This document shows, in pieces, positions 8,201-14,961 of a stretch of DNA of 19,983 nt (positions are counted from its first letter, which is position 1; every line of letters begins with the position of its first letter). Below the pieces are notes generated by a model, which had not been told where the DNA came from, made no database searches, and saw only the letters and a list, made by a program, of their open reading frames with translations. Made by a program: the position numbers and the translations under genes. Source of the DNA: Phycisphaerales bacterium UBA4658 (lineage in GTDB: Bacteria > Planctomycetota > Phycisphaerae > Phycisphaerales > UBA1924); assembly GCA_002405485.1 (NCBI GenBank), contig DHLW01000179.1:17136-37118 (forward strand). The letters run 5' to 3'.

Positions 8201-9793
8201 CTCCGGCTGCATCGCGGCCACCACCGAGAGGTGCTGGTACGCCTCGGCGTAGTTCTGCGCCTCCATCTCGATCTGCCCGAGACCCGCCAGCGCACGGATG
8301 TTCTGCCTGTCCAGTTGCAGCACCCGCCGGAACTTGTCCTTGGCCACGCCCTTTTGCCCCAGCCGGAACAGCAGCTCCGCCTCGATCCCGACCATCGTCG
8401 CGTCCGACTCACCCGTCTGCGCGTTGTACTGCGAGATCAGCGTCCGGGCGCCCTGCGCGTTCTCCCGGATGAGCTCCATGCGCCCGTCGATCGACAGCAT
8501 CGGCGCGGACCCTTCGCCCACGCGCGCCGCCAGATCCTTGCGCTTGTCCTGGATCACCCGCACCCAGCTCTCCCGCTTGGCCGCGTCGCGCTCCGCCGTC
8601 CACGCGTCCCATGCCGCGTCCACCTGCGTCTTGATCGCCTCCGCCCGCAGCCCGCTGAGCATCAGCCCATCCAGGCTGAGCGGGCGGTCCTTCAGCTCGA
8701 CGACGCGCTGCGCCACCGCGATGGACTGCTCATGACGGCCGCGCATCCGCTCCAGCTTCGAGAGCGCAAGCAGGAACCGGCCGTTCTCCGCGTGCCCCTT
8801 GCTGACGTGCTCGAGGATCGGATCCGCCGCCTTCATGTCCTTGTTGGCAAGACCCCACGCCGGCGCGAGCACGAACGGCATCTCCACCGGAACTCGATCC
8901 GGGGGCGTCGCCATGACCGCGTCCACGACCTCCTGAAGCATCGGCTTGGCCGCCACCAGCACGTCAAGCTGCGTCGTCGTCGCCGGCAGGTCCTTGGCCA
9001 TCCGGCCGATCTCGATCTGCGCACGCTCCAGCCGCGCCCGAACCGCCTTCGGGTCTGCCGCGATCATCGCATCAAGCCGGTCCCGCGCCGACTTCTCCAG
9101 ACCCTCGGCCTCGGAGATCCGGTCCGCCTCCCGCGCTCGCCCCGCCTTGAACAGCTCGATCTTCGCCGCCGCCACCACCACCTCTTCATCCTGGGCGTTC
9201 ACGCCCAGCGCGGCCTTGAGATCCCCAAGACCCGAATCCACCACGTCCATCGCAAGCTGCTGGTTTGCCTGAAGCTGCCCAAAGATGCCCAGTCCCCGAT
9301 ACCGCCGAAGCGCCGCCTTCGCCGACTCGTCGCCGGTGAAGGTCTGGACGCGATCCTCGTACTCCTTGACGAATCCCTCCCACCCGGCCAGCGACGGAAC
9401 CAGTTGCTGCGTGAACTGATACCGCTCCTCCAGAAACCGCGCAAACGCATCCTTGTTCGAACGCTCCGCGTCGCACAGAGCCATGAGCGCGACAAGGTAC
9501 GAACCCCGATACGCCTCCTCATACCGCGGCTGCGTGTCCGGCAGGTGCTTCTCCAGCGCGCCGATCCACTTGCGGATCCACTCTCCGTTGCCCTTGTCCT
9601 TGTTCACCGCCCGCCCGTAGTACATCACCGCCTTGGGAATGTCCCCGGCGGCCATCGCCTCGTCACCTCGCGTGATCTGTCGCGCTCCGTCCGCGGCGAT
9701 CGCCCGATATCCCACGAACACCACGCCGGCCAGCACCACCACCAGCGTGGCGCCAAGCCCAAGCACGAACTTCATGTTCACTTTCGAGGCCAT
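5273..9793 (-). CDS. giant membrane-anchored TPR-repeat protein of the EPS/exosortase operon
   Basis: This 1506-residue protein has one N-terminal membrane helix (about 8-28), no lipobox cysteine, and then alpha-solenoid TPR repeats to the C-terminus. Recognisable TPR units start near 37 (RGDEAMAAGDIPKAVMYYGR), near 497-530, near 755-786 and in a C-terminal pair near 1376-1446 (each with the A/G-Y/L-A spacing of TPRs). The topology suggests a long periplasmic scaffold. Exosortase-linked EPS loci commonly carry a large TPR protein (the PrsT type), and AlgK, BcsC and PelB play comparable scaffold roles in other secretion systems. I see no beta-barrel domain at the end. The start has AAGGTAAAGGGAC upstream. 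It lies 77 nt after the EpsI-like gene and 129 nt before the kinase-like gene. Family-level identity is secure; the exact role is inferred. Confidence 0.85.
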   Translation of the reverse strand: MASKVNMKFVLGLGATLVVVLAGVVFVGYRAIAADGARQITRGDEAMAAGDIPKAVMYYGRAVNKDKGNGEWIRKWIGALEKHLPDTQPRYEEAYRGSYLVALMALCDAERSNKDAFARFLEERYQFTQQLVPSLAGWEGFVKEYEDRVQTFTGDESAKAALRRYRGLGIFGQLQANQQLAMDVVDSGLGDLKAALGVNAQDEEVVVAAAKIELFKAGRAREADRISEAEGLEKSARDRLDAMIAADPKAVRARLERAQIEIGRMAKDLPATTTQLDVLVAAKPMLQEVVDAVMATPPDRVPVEMPFVLAPAWGLANKDMKAADPILEHVSKGHAENGRFLLALSKLERMRGRHEQSIAVAQRVVELKDRPLSLDGLMLSGLRAEAIKTQVDAAWDAWTAERDAAKRESWVRVIQDKRKDLAARVGEGSAPMLSIDGRMELIRENAQGARTLISQYNAQTGESDATMVGIEAELLFRLGQKGVAKDKFRRVLQLDRQNIRALAGLGQIEMEAQNYAEAYQHLSVVAAMQPENAQLQSMVKTLADLATGRPEDDVARVLLQVQQATSGLTGDPTEGIRILQEALKKNPGEARLTMMLANLLFSTGDMAGVRAALDAGIAANPQSKALKDMRARADQDPVQAALSSIDGAQMTDVMKNLSRYDVLMRANRPEEARKFLDEAAKASPEDPRVFELVFTDAMIRKDQAKVDQLAKDAERLNIDRVNGLVFKARASIAAGRVDDAIGMLSDLVAKDKLNLQGWRLLGMAYMEQGKLPDAVNALRTAVGIKPDDAVSVVSYMKALTMQGQLAEALEVGRKSESRLASQPEYSELMLLLEQQAPGGDPEKVLKVRRVLAQRNPGDRANRAQLASALVNANQFQEAETLIKALRKEDPNDQIAAQIEASWLGKKGDLAGAVSMLKQFIASQPKDKRSENLYINTARLIQQLGNPDEALRTLEEGREYQNPKTAMVDREIGDMNFQLQRPDKAAAAYTRLLEGGSADEGNAVRKRIVECYLQMKDYAGMDRVITEMGQAAKADPTVILLQAEAAAGQNDRQKALTLYDAAVAADPKNPVVYLKRGDFKTLDERTVKDAEADYEQMVRVAPQNIVGYVRLVRMARMRGDDQRAVALLRQAVDIEPENETLRMALPKLFEEIGRLTEAAEAYDAAAQKFAGNAAWNARAAQAWARVERWDKAREHLGQIWRVRKAPDIAIALAEATLRAGDATGAENILNAPEAQSANSLPARLLKAQIFAKQGRTADAARTLSDAMALVDSNNREHVVVFMNTVSQLYPKPADQLAALDRLESRARFTGFMALRSAELRIRQPELREAALKSLDELAQSGTTPVKAAVWTLLGTMSYQEKKWDEATERFRKGLQHDPESAELNNNLAFLLAVKLSKCEEAMPHAEKAVNANPTNSGFWDTLGAVFLCKKDYDQAIRVLQEGLNKALNDAERVPLHIHMARARLGKQDKVEARRLSTIAKDLMLKQPSVAELYRSDVEDLDRAIDSQ

Positions 9794-9826
9794 GTCCCTT
9801 TACCTTCCCTGTCAGGGCTCTGAACG

Positions 9827-9844
9827 CCGGTCCCGGCGGACCGG
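9827..9844 (-). repeat. 7-bp GC hairpin in TPR gene leader
   Basis: CCGGTCC (9827-9833), loop CGGC, GGACCGG (9838-9844) form a perfect 7-bp stem between the EpsI-like stop and the TPR start. It overlaps the 12-mer CGGACCGGACGC (9837-9848) that also occurs at 5158-5169. It may slow polymerase or mark an mRNA processing site. It has no U-tract. Confidence 0.35.
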
Positions 9845-9870
9845 ACGCACGGAGCATCATCCACGAGTGT

Positions 9871-10767
9871 TCAGCTCTTCTCCCCGTCCCGCTGCCGAAG
9901 AGGATTGTCCGGGGGATAGTTCCCGCGGATCACCTCCGTCCAGTCCGGCACGCACAGCATGATGTCGCCGATCAGCTCGCTCAGCAGCGAGGCCCCCACC
10001 TCCGCAAGCTCCGCCGCGCTCTCCACGTGCGTGCTGGATACCTGCACCTTCATGTAATACGCGTACCGGTTCCGCAGATCGAAGGCCAGCAATCGGACGC
10101 CCTCGGCATCCGGCGTCAGGCCGCCGTTGGCAATGAAGAAGTACCCCGCGAACATCCGCTGCCGGCTCCGCGGATCCCGATACTCGCTGATCCGCAGCGT
10201 CATCCGCTCGGCGCCGATCGGCAGACGAACCCGGTTCCCCGGCGCCGAGGAGTTCGGCCCGAGCCGAACCGTGTGGATCACCGCGTCGTTCTTCCCCGTC
10301 GCCCGGCGCACGTCGCTCGTCGCCGCCTCGTCCACGAGCCACCCGCTCCGGTCGATCGGCAACTCCTCGTACATCAGCCCCGCCTTGAGCTCCATGCCCC
10401 CGCCCACCATGCACCGCTCCGGCACGTGCGGGACGGTGTCCACCATCCCCGTGTAGTACGCCAGGTGCAGCTCCACCACCCGCGGCCGCTCGGGGTCCTT
10501 GGGGTTCACCTCAACATAGTGCCGCGACACATAGTTCTGCGTCCCAAGCTCCGCGAGCACCTCCGCGGGCATCACCGTGTCCTTGCCGATCTGTCGCCAG
10601 CTCGGCGTCTCCTTGGAGACCGAGGCCGCCTTGCGATCCACCTCGATGGCTTCCTTGCGCGTGTGCAGCTTCAGCGCCGACACCGCCGCGCTCAACCCAC
10701 CCGCCGAGCCAAGCAGCAGCACCACGCTCAGCACGAACCCGGGCTCACGAAGCCGCTTCCAGTCCAT
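9871..10767 (-). CDS. exosortase-associated EpsI-like protein (DUF3485 type)
   Basis: This 298-residue protein has one N-terminal membrane segment (about 10-31). The body matches the EpsI/DUF3485 pattern: AYYTGMVDTVPHVPERC (103-119) with conserved H114 and C119, followed by a Gly stretch (122-124). Later comes MFAGYFFIANG, where EpsI proteins have a similar aromatic-FFVANG strand, and a final helical part. EpsI proteins occur with exosortases either as separate partners or as C-terminal fusions; their biochemical role is not settled. Here it follows the exosortase with a TGATG junction (the stop and start share one A), which implies translational coupling and fixes the start at 10767. Longer in-frame extensions would run inside the exosortase gene and are unlikely. 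Confidence 0.82.
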   Translation of the reverse strand: MDWKRLREPGFVLSVVLLLGSAGGLSAAVSALKLHTRKEAIEVDRKAASVSKETPSWRQIGKDTVMPAEVLAELGTQNYVSRHYVEVNPKDPERPRVVELHLAYYTGMVDTVPHVPERCMVGGGMELKAGLMYEELPIDRSGWLVDEAATSDVRRATGKNDAVIHTVRLGPNSSAPGNRVRLPIGAERMTLRISEYRDPRSRQRMFAGYFFIANGGLTPDAEGVRLLAFDLRNRYAYYMKVQVSSTHVESAAELAEVGASLLSELIGDIMLCVPDWTEVIRGNYPPDNPLRQRDGEKS

Positions 10768-11756
10768 CACGCACCTCCCCCGAGCGAAGCGGGCTTGGCC
10801 GGTTTGGAGGGCTGGGGCTCGCTCGCACCCTTGACGTCCTCCTCCGGAACCGCCTTGTTCAAAGCCACCAGCACGCCCAGATAGATGAAGAACCCGGGAA
10901 TGAGCAGCACCGTCCCGATGAGCGTGTGCGCATCGCCTTGCGACAGGTCGGCGTCCCGCATCGACGCCAGCCCCAGCACCGCCACGCGGATCACGTTCAG
11001 CCCCACCGCCACCGGGATCGCCATCGCCACCAGCACCACACGCTTCCACCACGCACGCGTCCCCACCAGCGCGACCGCCACCCCGAGCGCAAGAAACGCG
11101 ATCACCATCCGCATGCCCGAGCACTGCTCGGCCACGTTCAGCGGGTGCGGCACGCCGTTGGGCATGTCCACATAGATCACGTTCCCCGCGATCTCACAAC
11201 TCACCCCGAGCACCCGCAGCACGATGAACCCGCCCGTCGCCGCCATGTCCTGCAGCGGATACGTCACGATGTTCATCACCATCTCCGGGATCGTGATCCC
11301 GAATCCCAGGTACGCGATCGGCCAGAACAGGTGCTCCATCGCCGCCGGACCCAGCATCAGCAGCACCAGACCGAACACCGTGAGCACCAGCGCCAGCCCC
11401 TGGCCGAAGTGGTTCGGCACTCCCACGATGAAATACACATAGCACCACACCCCCATCACCACCGGAATCACCCCGGGCCAGAACGTCCGGATGGGCGCCC
11501 GCATCAGACCCTGCCGCTGCTGCCACAGCAGGTACATGCTGATCAACGGCACCAGGTACGCATGCGACCAGTCCCCGCTGCTCTTGGAGTGGTCGTGCTG
11601 CACCAGGAACCAGCGCACGAACAGCAGCACCACCGACACCGTCACCGTCACCAGCATCACCGCCGTCGTCGGGTCCGCAAGCCGGGCCAGCAGCGCATCC
11701 CCCGGCTTGGCGCCGGTTGGCGGTGATGGCTTGCTGGTCGCCGAAGCGGTGGTCAC
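10767..11756 (-). CDS. exosortase (EpsH/Xrt family transpeptidase)
   Basis: The 329-residue protein has about eight hydrophobic segments and all three family catalytic residues: Cys212 in AEQCSGMRM, Arg257 in GLNVIRVAVLGL and His277 in GDAHTLIG. Exosortases recognise C-terminal PEP-CTERM-like tripartite signals (motif, membrane helix, basic tail), cleave them at the inner membrane and are thought to release or re-anchor the protein, usually in EPS-producing bacteria. The cytoplasmic C-terminal tail (about 303-329) is Pro/Lys-rich. The start is GTG at 11756; AAGGGA lies about 10 nt upstream. The 231-nt gap to the preceding export gene is the longest within the operon. I cannot assign an Xrt subtype. 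No substrate with a sorting signal is encoded in the window. Confidence 0.9.
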   Translation of the reverse strand: MTTASATSKPSPPTGAKPGDALLARLADPTTAVMLVTVTVSVVLLFVRWFLVQHDHSKSSGDWSHAYLVPLISMYLLWQQRQGLMRAPIRTFWPGVIPVVMGVWCYVYFIVGVPNHFGQGLALVLTVFGLVLLMLGPAAMEHLFWPIAYLGFGITIPEMVMNIVTYPLQDMAATGGFIVLRVLGVSCEIAGNVIYVDMPNGVPHPLNVAEQCSGMRMVIAFLALGVAVALVGTRAWWKRVVLVAMAIPVAVGLNVIRVAVLGLASMRDADLSQGDAHTLIGTVLLIPGFFIYLGVLVALNKAVPEEDVKGASEPQPSKPAKPASLGGGA

Positions 11757-11887
11757 GCGAAACGATCCCTTGGCTGAAGTTCAGGCGCTCGAAACCGGTC
11801 TGTCTGCACGAACCCGCACGAGCGCAAGCAGATGAACTGCTTACGTCGCCGGCCCGGGGAGTGGTTCTCCCGACGGGCCGCTTTCCA

Positions 11888-11903
11888 GACCGCCCGGGCG
11901 GTC
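11888..11903 (-). repeat. perfect 16-bp palindrome upstream of exosortase
   Basis: GACCGCCCGGGCGGTC is self-complementary over 16 bases and could fold as a 6-bp stem with a CCGG loop. It sits in the 231-nt gap between the export lipoprotein and the exosortase, about 130 nt before the GTG start. It could be an operator, an internal attenuator or chance in GC-rich DNA. Confidence 0.35.
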
Positions 11904-11987
11904 CTCGCCCGGCGGCCATGCCCCGACATGTTCTCGACCCGGGGCTCCGCCCGGCCATCTGGGCATCCCTGCCCGATCCGACCGACG

Positions 11988-13478
11988 CTAGAAGCCCTGC
12001 TGATCGGCCCGCGGACCGAAGACTTCGCCCTCGAAGTTCCGATCCAGAATGAAGCCCCACCCGTACGAGGCCCGGAAACCTCCCCGGATGACCGCCAGCG
12101 GGGTCGCCCAGAAGTTCGTTCCCACGTTCACCCGGTCGTCGGGCTTCAGAATGATGTCCGGAGCCGTGCCCTCCGCGATCGCCCGAGCATCCACGCGAAT
12201 CGTCGCCTGACGGTTCTCCCCGACCACCCGCGTGATGTCCACCCGCTCCGGGATCGCGATCCCCGTGAGCCCACCCGCCGTGTCGAACGCGCGGAGCAGC
12301 GTGAGCTTGCCGTCCACCGGCAGAGAGTACGGCCCGGGCCGCGAGACCTGGCCAGCCATGTACACCAGCCCGCTCCGCGGGACGGGAATGCGAATCACGT
12401 CGCCCGATCGCACCACGATGTTCACGTCCGCAGCTCCGGCCAGCAGGGGCGCCGTGGGCACCTTGATGACCCGCTGGGTCACCAGGTTCTGCCCTTCCAC
12501 GGACGACAGGGTCGCCGGATCTCCCGCCTTGGTCCATTGACCGTTGACGAACACCCATCCACCGCCCGATGCCAAGGGCGTCGGGCGAGACTCGGGCAGG
12601 TCGATCGCCGGTCCGCTTTCGGGCTCGGCGCCCAGATTCTCGAGCGACCCGACCATACCCGGCTGTGGCTCGGGGTTCTTTGGCCGGCTCAGATCGTCGA
12701 TGAGCTTGAGCAGGTCCTCACCCTTGGCCGGGTCCGTCTCATCGGTTCGGGGCTGGGTGTTCCCGAACGTCCGCCGACGCACCGGCTCAGGGAGCGGCAC
12801 CTTGCCCGCGGCCTCGTCGCTCAAGGGGACCTGACGAATGACAAAGATGTGCGGAATCGTCTCGTTGAACGCCCCGGAAACCGTGATCGCGTCCAGCAGC
12901 CGATAGTCCGGGGCCGGCACAAAGAACGTCCCCGGCGTCTGCACCGCGCCCAGGATCGAGAACGTCTGGCGACGCTGGCTCCGCGGATTCACGACCACCA
13001 CCGGCTGCTCTCGGATCTGCTTCTCGCGAATGGCAGCGGCGATGGCCGACGCCAGCTCGATCGTGGTCTTCCCTTGCGCCCGAATCGGCGGAAGCAGCGG
13101 GATCTCGATGAACCCACGCTGATCCACCTGTCGCTCAAACGGCTCCTCCTGCCCGGGCACGAAGAAGTCGCGGATCCTCACCTCCACCGCGTCCCCCGGC
13201 ACGAACCGGTAGCTGTCGACCTCCGGCACAAGGTCCGCGGCCGTCGGCGGAGACGATTGCACGTACTCCGTCGGCTCGTCCTCGATCGCGCTCAGACGGT
13301 CCAGAACCGGCATGATCACCGGCGTCTTCTCCCACCGGCCAAGCACGCTCGGATCGATGAACGAGTCCGTCTCGCACCCCGTGAGCAGCCCCACGCCCAA
13401 GCCCGCAAGTGCCAGCATCGTCGCAGCTTGGCTCAGGCGCTTGATGGTCCGTGTCTTTCTGCGGGGATCAATCTGCAC
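11988..13478 (-). CDS. polysaccharide export lipoprotein (Wza-like, SLBB domains)
   Basis: This is predicted to be the outer-membrane or periplasmic export channel component for the EPS. I set the start at GTG 13478 because AAGGAG lies 6 nt upstream and the resulting N-terminus is a lipoprotein signal: a basic region (RRKTRTIKR), a hydrophobic stretch and the lipobox LLTGC with Cys35. That gives 496 residues. The Poly_export domain is about 85-165. A first SLBB domain follows (about 173-205; [15 protein letters not shown]), then a roughly 165-residue Pro/acidic linker containing [11 protein letters not shown], and a second SLBB domain (about 371-408; [15 protein letters not shown]). An amphipathic C-terminus ends it. 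Typical Wza-like proteins lack such a long linker between SLBB domains. It is the first gene of the operon, divergent from lipA. Extending to the first in-frame ATG (13709) would bury the signal peptide, so I rejected that. Confidence 0.9.
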   Translation of the reverse strand: MQIDPRRKTRTIKRLSQAATMLALAGLGVGLLTGCETDSFIDPSVLGRWEKTPVIMPVLDRLSAIEDEPTEYVQSSPPTAADLVPEVDSYRFVPGDAVEVRIRDFFVPGQEEPFERQVDQRGFIEIPLLPPIRAQGKTTIELASAIAAAIREKQIREQPVVVVNPRSQRRQTFSILGAVQTPGTFFVPAPDYRLLDAITVSGAFNETIPHIFVIRQVPLSDEAAGKVPLPEPVRRRTFGNTQPRTDETDPAKGEDLLKLIDDLSRPKNPEPQPGMVGSLENLGAEPESGPAIDLPESRPTPLASGGGWVFVNGQWTKAGDPATLSSVEGQNLVTQRVIKVPTAPLLAGAADVNIVVRSGDVIRIPVPRSGLVYMAGQVSRPGPYSLPVDGKLTLLRAFDTAGGLTGIAIPERVDITRVVGENRQATIRVDARAIAEGTAPDIILKPDDRVNVGTNFWATPLAVIRGGFRASYGWGFILDRNFEGEVFGPRADQQGF

Positions 13479-13818
13479 GCGACGCTCCTTCACGAACCCG
13501 GGGCCCCAAAGACAGGAACCGCTGGGCGATCTACGTCCGAGAATGAGGCGGAAGTTTGCCCGCACAAACCCTGCGGGCGAAAAAAGGCCGCCAAGAGTAG
13601 TCCTCGCTCGCCAACTTATCCGGTTTCCTGGTCCGCCACATGGGACCGAGAACCCGGCCAACGTCTCAGCATCGGCCCGCACGCACTCCGGCGTGAGAAC
13701 ACCACGCATACATCGTCAGCGATCGAGTTATCGACCGTTTCCGCCCCTCCGGGCACAACTTGCGCCGATTGTCGTCCCCGGCACTCCTACCATCCGATCC
13801 GCACTCTCTAGACCAACC
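13479..13818. promoter_or_regulatory. divergent intergenic region between EPS operon and lipA
   Basis: The 340-nt gap must hold both promoters. I find no convincing -35/-10 pair on either strand. It contains AAGGAG (13485-13490, minus sense), the ribosome site that fixes the export gene start, and the hairpin at 13555-13581 described separately. No small gene is supported. Confidence 0.5.
13555..13581. repeat. inverted repeat in operon 5' leader
   Basis: GCCCGCA (13558-13564) and TGCGGGC (13572-13578) form a perfect 7-bp stem with loop CAAACCC. On the plus strand TTT/GAA flanks extend it to 10 pairs with one G-U. It lies 80-100 nt upstream of the export gene start, next to an A-run (13580-13585). 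It could be an operator or a leader RNA structure. Confidence 0.4.
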
Positions 13819-14877
13819 ATGAGCCCGTCACCCACTCCGGCCGATGCCGCACTCGCCAAGACCATCGCCCGACACCCTCGGCCTTTGGGAGGCGATCCCC
13901 TAAAAAGGGTGGACCAACCCGTTGTTTCACTCTCCAACCTGGTGCTGAATAATGCCGAGAGTTCGGCGCAGCAGCTCAACCCCAAGAAGAAGCCGTCCTG
14001 GCTTCGCGCCAAGGTTCCCGGCGGCCCGGGGTACGAGCGGCTCAAGGGCATCGTCGACACGTTCAAGCTCCACACGGTCTGCCAGGAGGCCGGATGCCCC
14101 AATATGGGGGAGTGCTGGGCCCGCGGCGTCGCCACCATCATGATCCTGGGGGACACCTGCACCCGCGCCTGCGGGTTCTGCAATGTCAAGACCGGCAGAC
14201 CCGCGACCCTGGACAAGGACGAGCCGCGACGAGTCGCCGAGTCGCTTCGGCTGATGTACGAGCACGCCAAGCTCAAGCACATCGTCATCACGAGCGTGAA
14301 TCGCGACGAGCTCGCCGACGGCGGGGCGGCGATCTGGGCCGAGACGATCATCCGGACGCGCGAGGCGTGCCCGGGCATGAGCATCGAGGTGCTGATCCCG
14401 GACTTTGAAGGGAACTGGGACGCGCTTGAACTCGTCATGGCCGCCGAGCCGCACATCATCAATCACAATCTCGAGACGGTCCGCCGCATGTACCCCGCGG
14501 TGCGTCCCAGCGCCAAGTTCGACCGGTCGCTGGAACTGCTCCGGCGTGTGAAGCAGGGCGGCATGGTTGCCAAGACCGGGATCATGGTCGGCATCGGCGA
14601 GAAGGACGATGAGGTGCTCGGGCTGTTCGACGACGTGCTGGCGAGCACCCGCACGCCGCACGGCTCGTGCGACATCCTGACGATTGGTCAGTACCTGCAG
14701 CCGACGCGGAACCACCTGCCGATCGATCGCTGGGTGACGCCGGAGCAGTTCGCGATGTTCAAGGCCGAAGGACTCGCACGAGGGTTCCGGGTCGTGGAGA
14801 GCGGCCCGCTGGTGCGTTCGAGCTACCACGCCGACCATCAGGCCGATGAACTGACAGACATTCTTCGGCAGCGTTGA
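13819..14877 (+). CDS. lipA: lipoyl synthase LipA
   Basis: This cytoplasmic radical-SAM enzyme inserts two sulfur atoms into protein-bound octanoyl groups to make lipoyl cofactors for 2-oxoacid dehydrogenases and the glycine cleavage system. Both clusters are intact: the auxiliary C88-x4-C93-x5-C99 and the radical-SAM C114-x3-C118-x2-C121. The C-terminal RSSY motif (333-336) that ligates the auxiliary cluster is present. The ATG at 13819 gives 352 residues, with about 55 residues before the usual LipA beginning (near KKPSWLRAK, 57-65). No good ribosome site precedes the ATG; GTG at 13909 is an alternative start. The reading frame stays open further upstream but has no coding character there. 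No lipB neighbour is seen, and there is no link to the EPS genes apart from the shared promoter region. Confidence 0.95.
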   Translation: MSPSPTPADAALAKTIARHPRPLGGDPLKRVDQPVVSLSNLVLNNAESSAQQLNPKKKPSWLRAKVPGGPGYERLKGIVDTFKLHTVCQEAGCPNMGECWARGVATIMILGDTCTRACGFCNVKTGRPATLDKDEPRRVAESLRLMYEHAKLKHIVITSVNRDELADGGAAIWAETIIRTREACPGMSIEVLIPDFEGNWDALELVMAAEPHIINHNLETVRRMYPAVRPSAKFDRSLELLRRVKQGGMVAKTGIMVGIGEKDDEVLGLFDDVLASTRTPHGSCDILTIGQYLQPTRNHLPIDRWVTPEQFAMFKAEGLARGFRVVESGPLVRSSYHADHQADELTDILRQR

Positions 14878-14908
14878 CCATCTGGAACCGGGTTCTGCGG
14901 GTGAGATT

Positions 14909-14949
14909 CGCAGGTCCGGCACGTGTCCCTGAGCCCCGTGCGTCCTGCG
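14909..14949. terminator. hairpin between convergent lipA and GT87 gene
   Basis: CGCAGG (14909-14914) pairs with CCTGCG (14944-14949), and GCACG (14919-14923) with CGTGC (14937-14941), with small internal loops and a 13-nt apical loop. It sits in the 84-nt gap between two converging genes, where a bidirectional terminator is expected. There is no T-run, so this is a candidate only. Confidence 0.35.
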
Positions 14950-14961
14950 CCGCGGTGCGGA

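Noticed and set aside
11841..11966. 41-codon minus-strand frame in the gap before the exosortase
   Set aside because: It is Gly/Pro-rich with no properly spaced ribosome site, and covers the palindrome. More likely non-coding.
13479..13709. 77-residue N-terminal extension of the export lipoprotein
   Set aside because: It would place the lipobox signal peptide internally. The GTG at 13478 has AAGGAG at ideal spacing.
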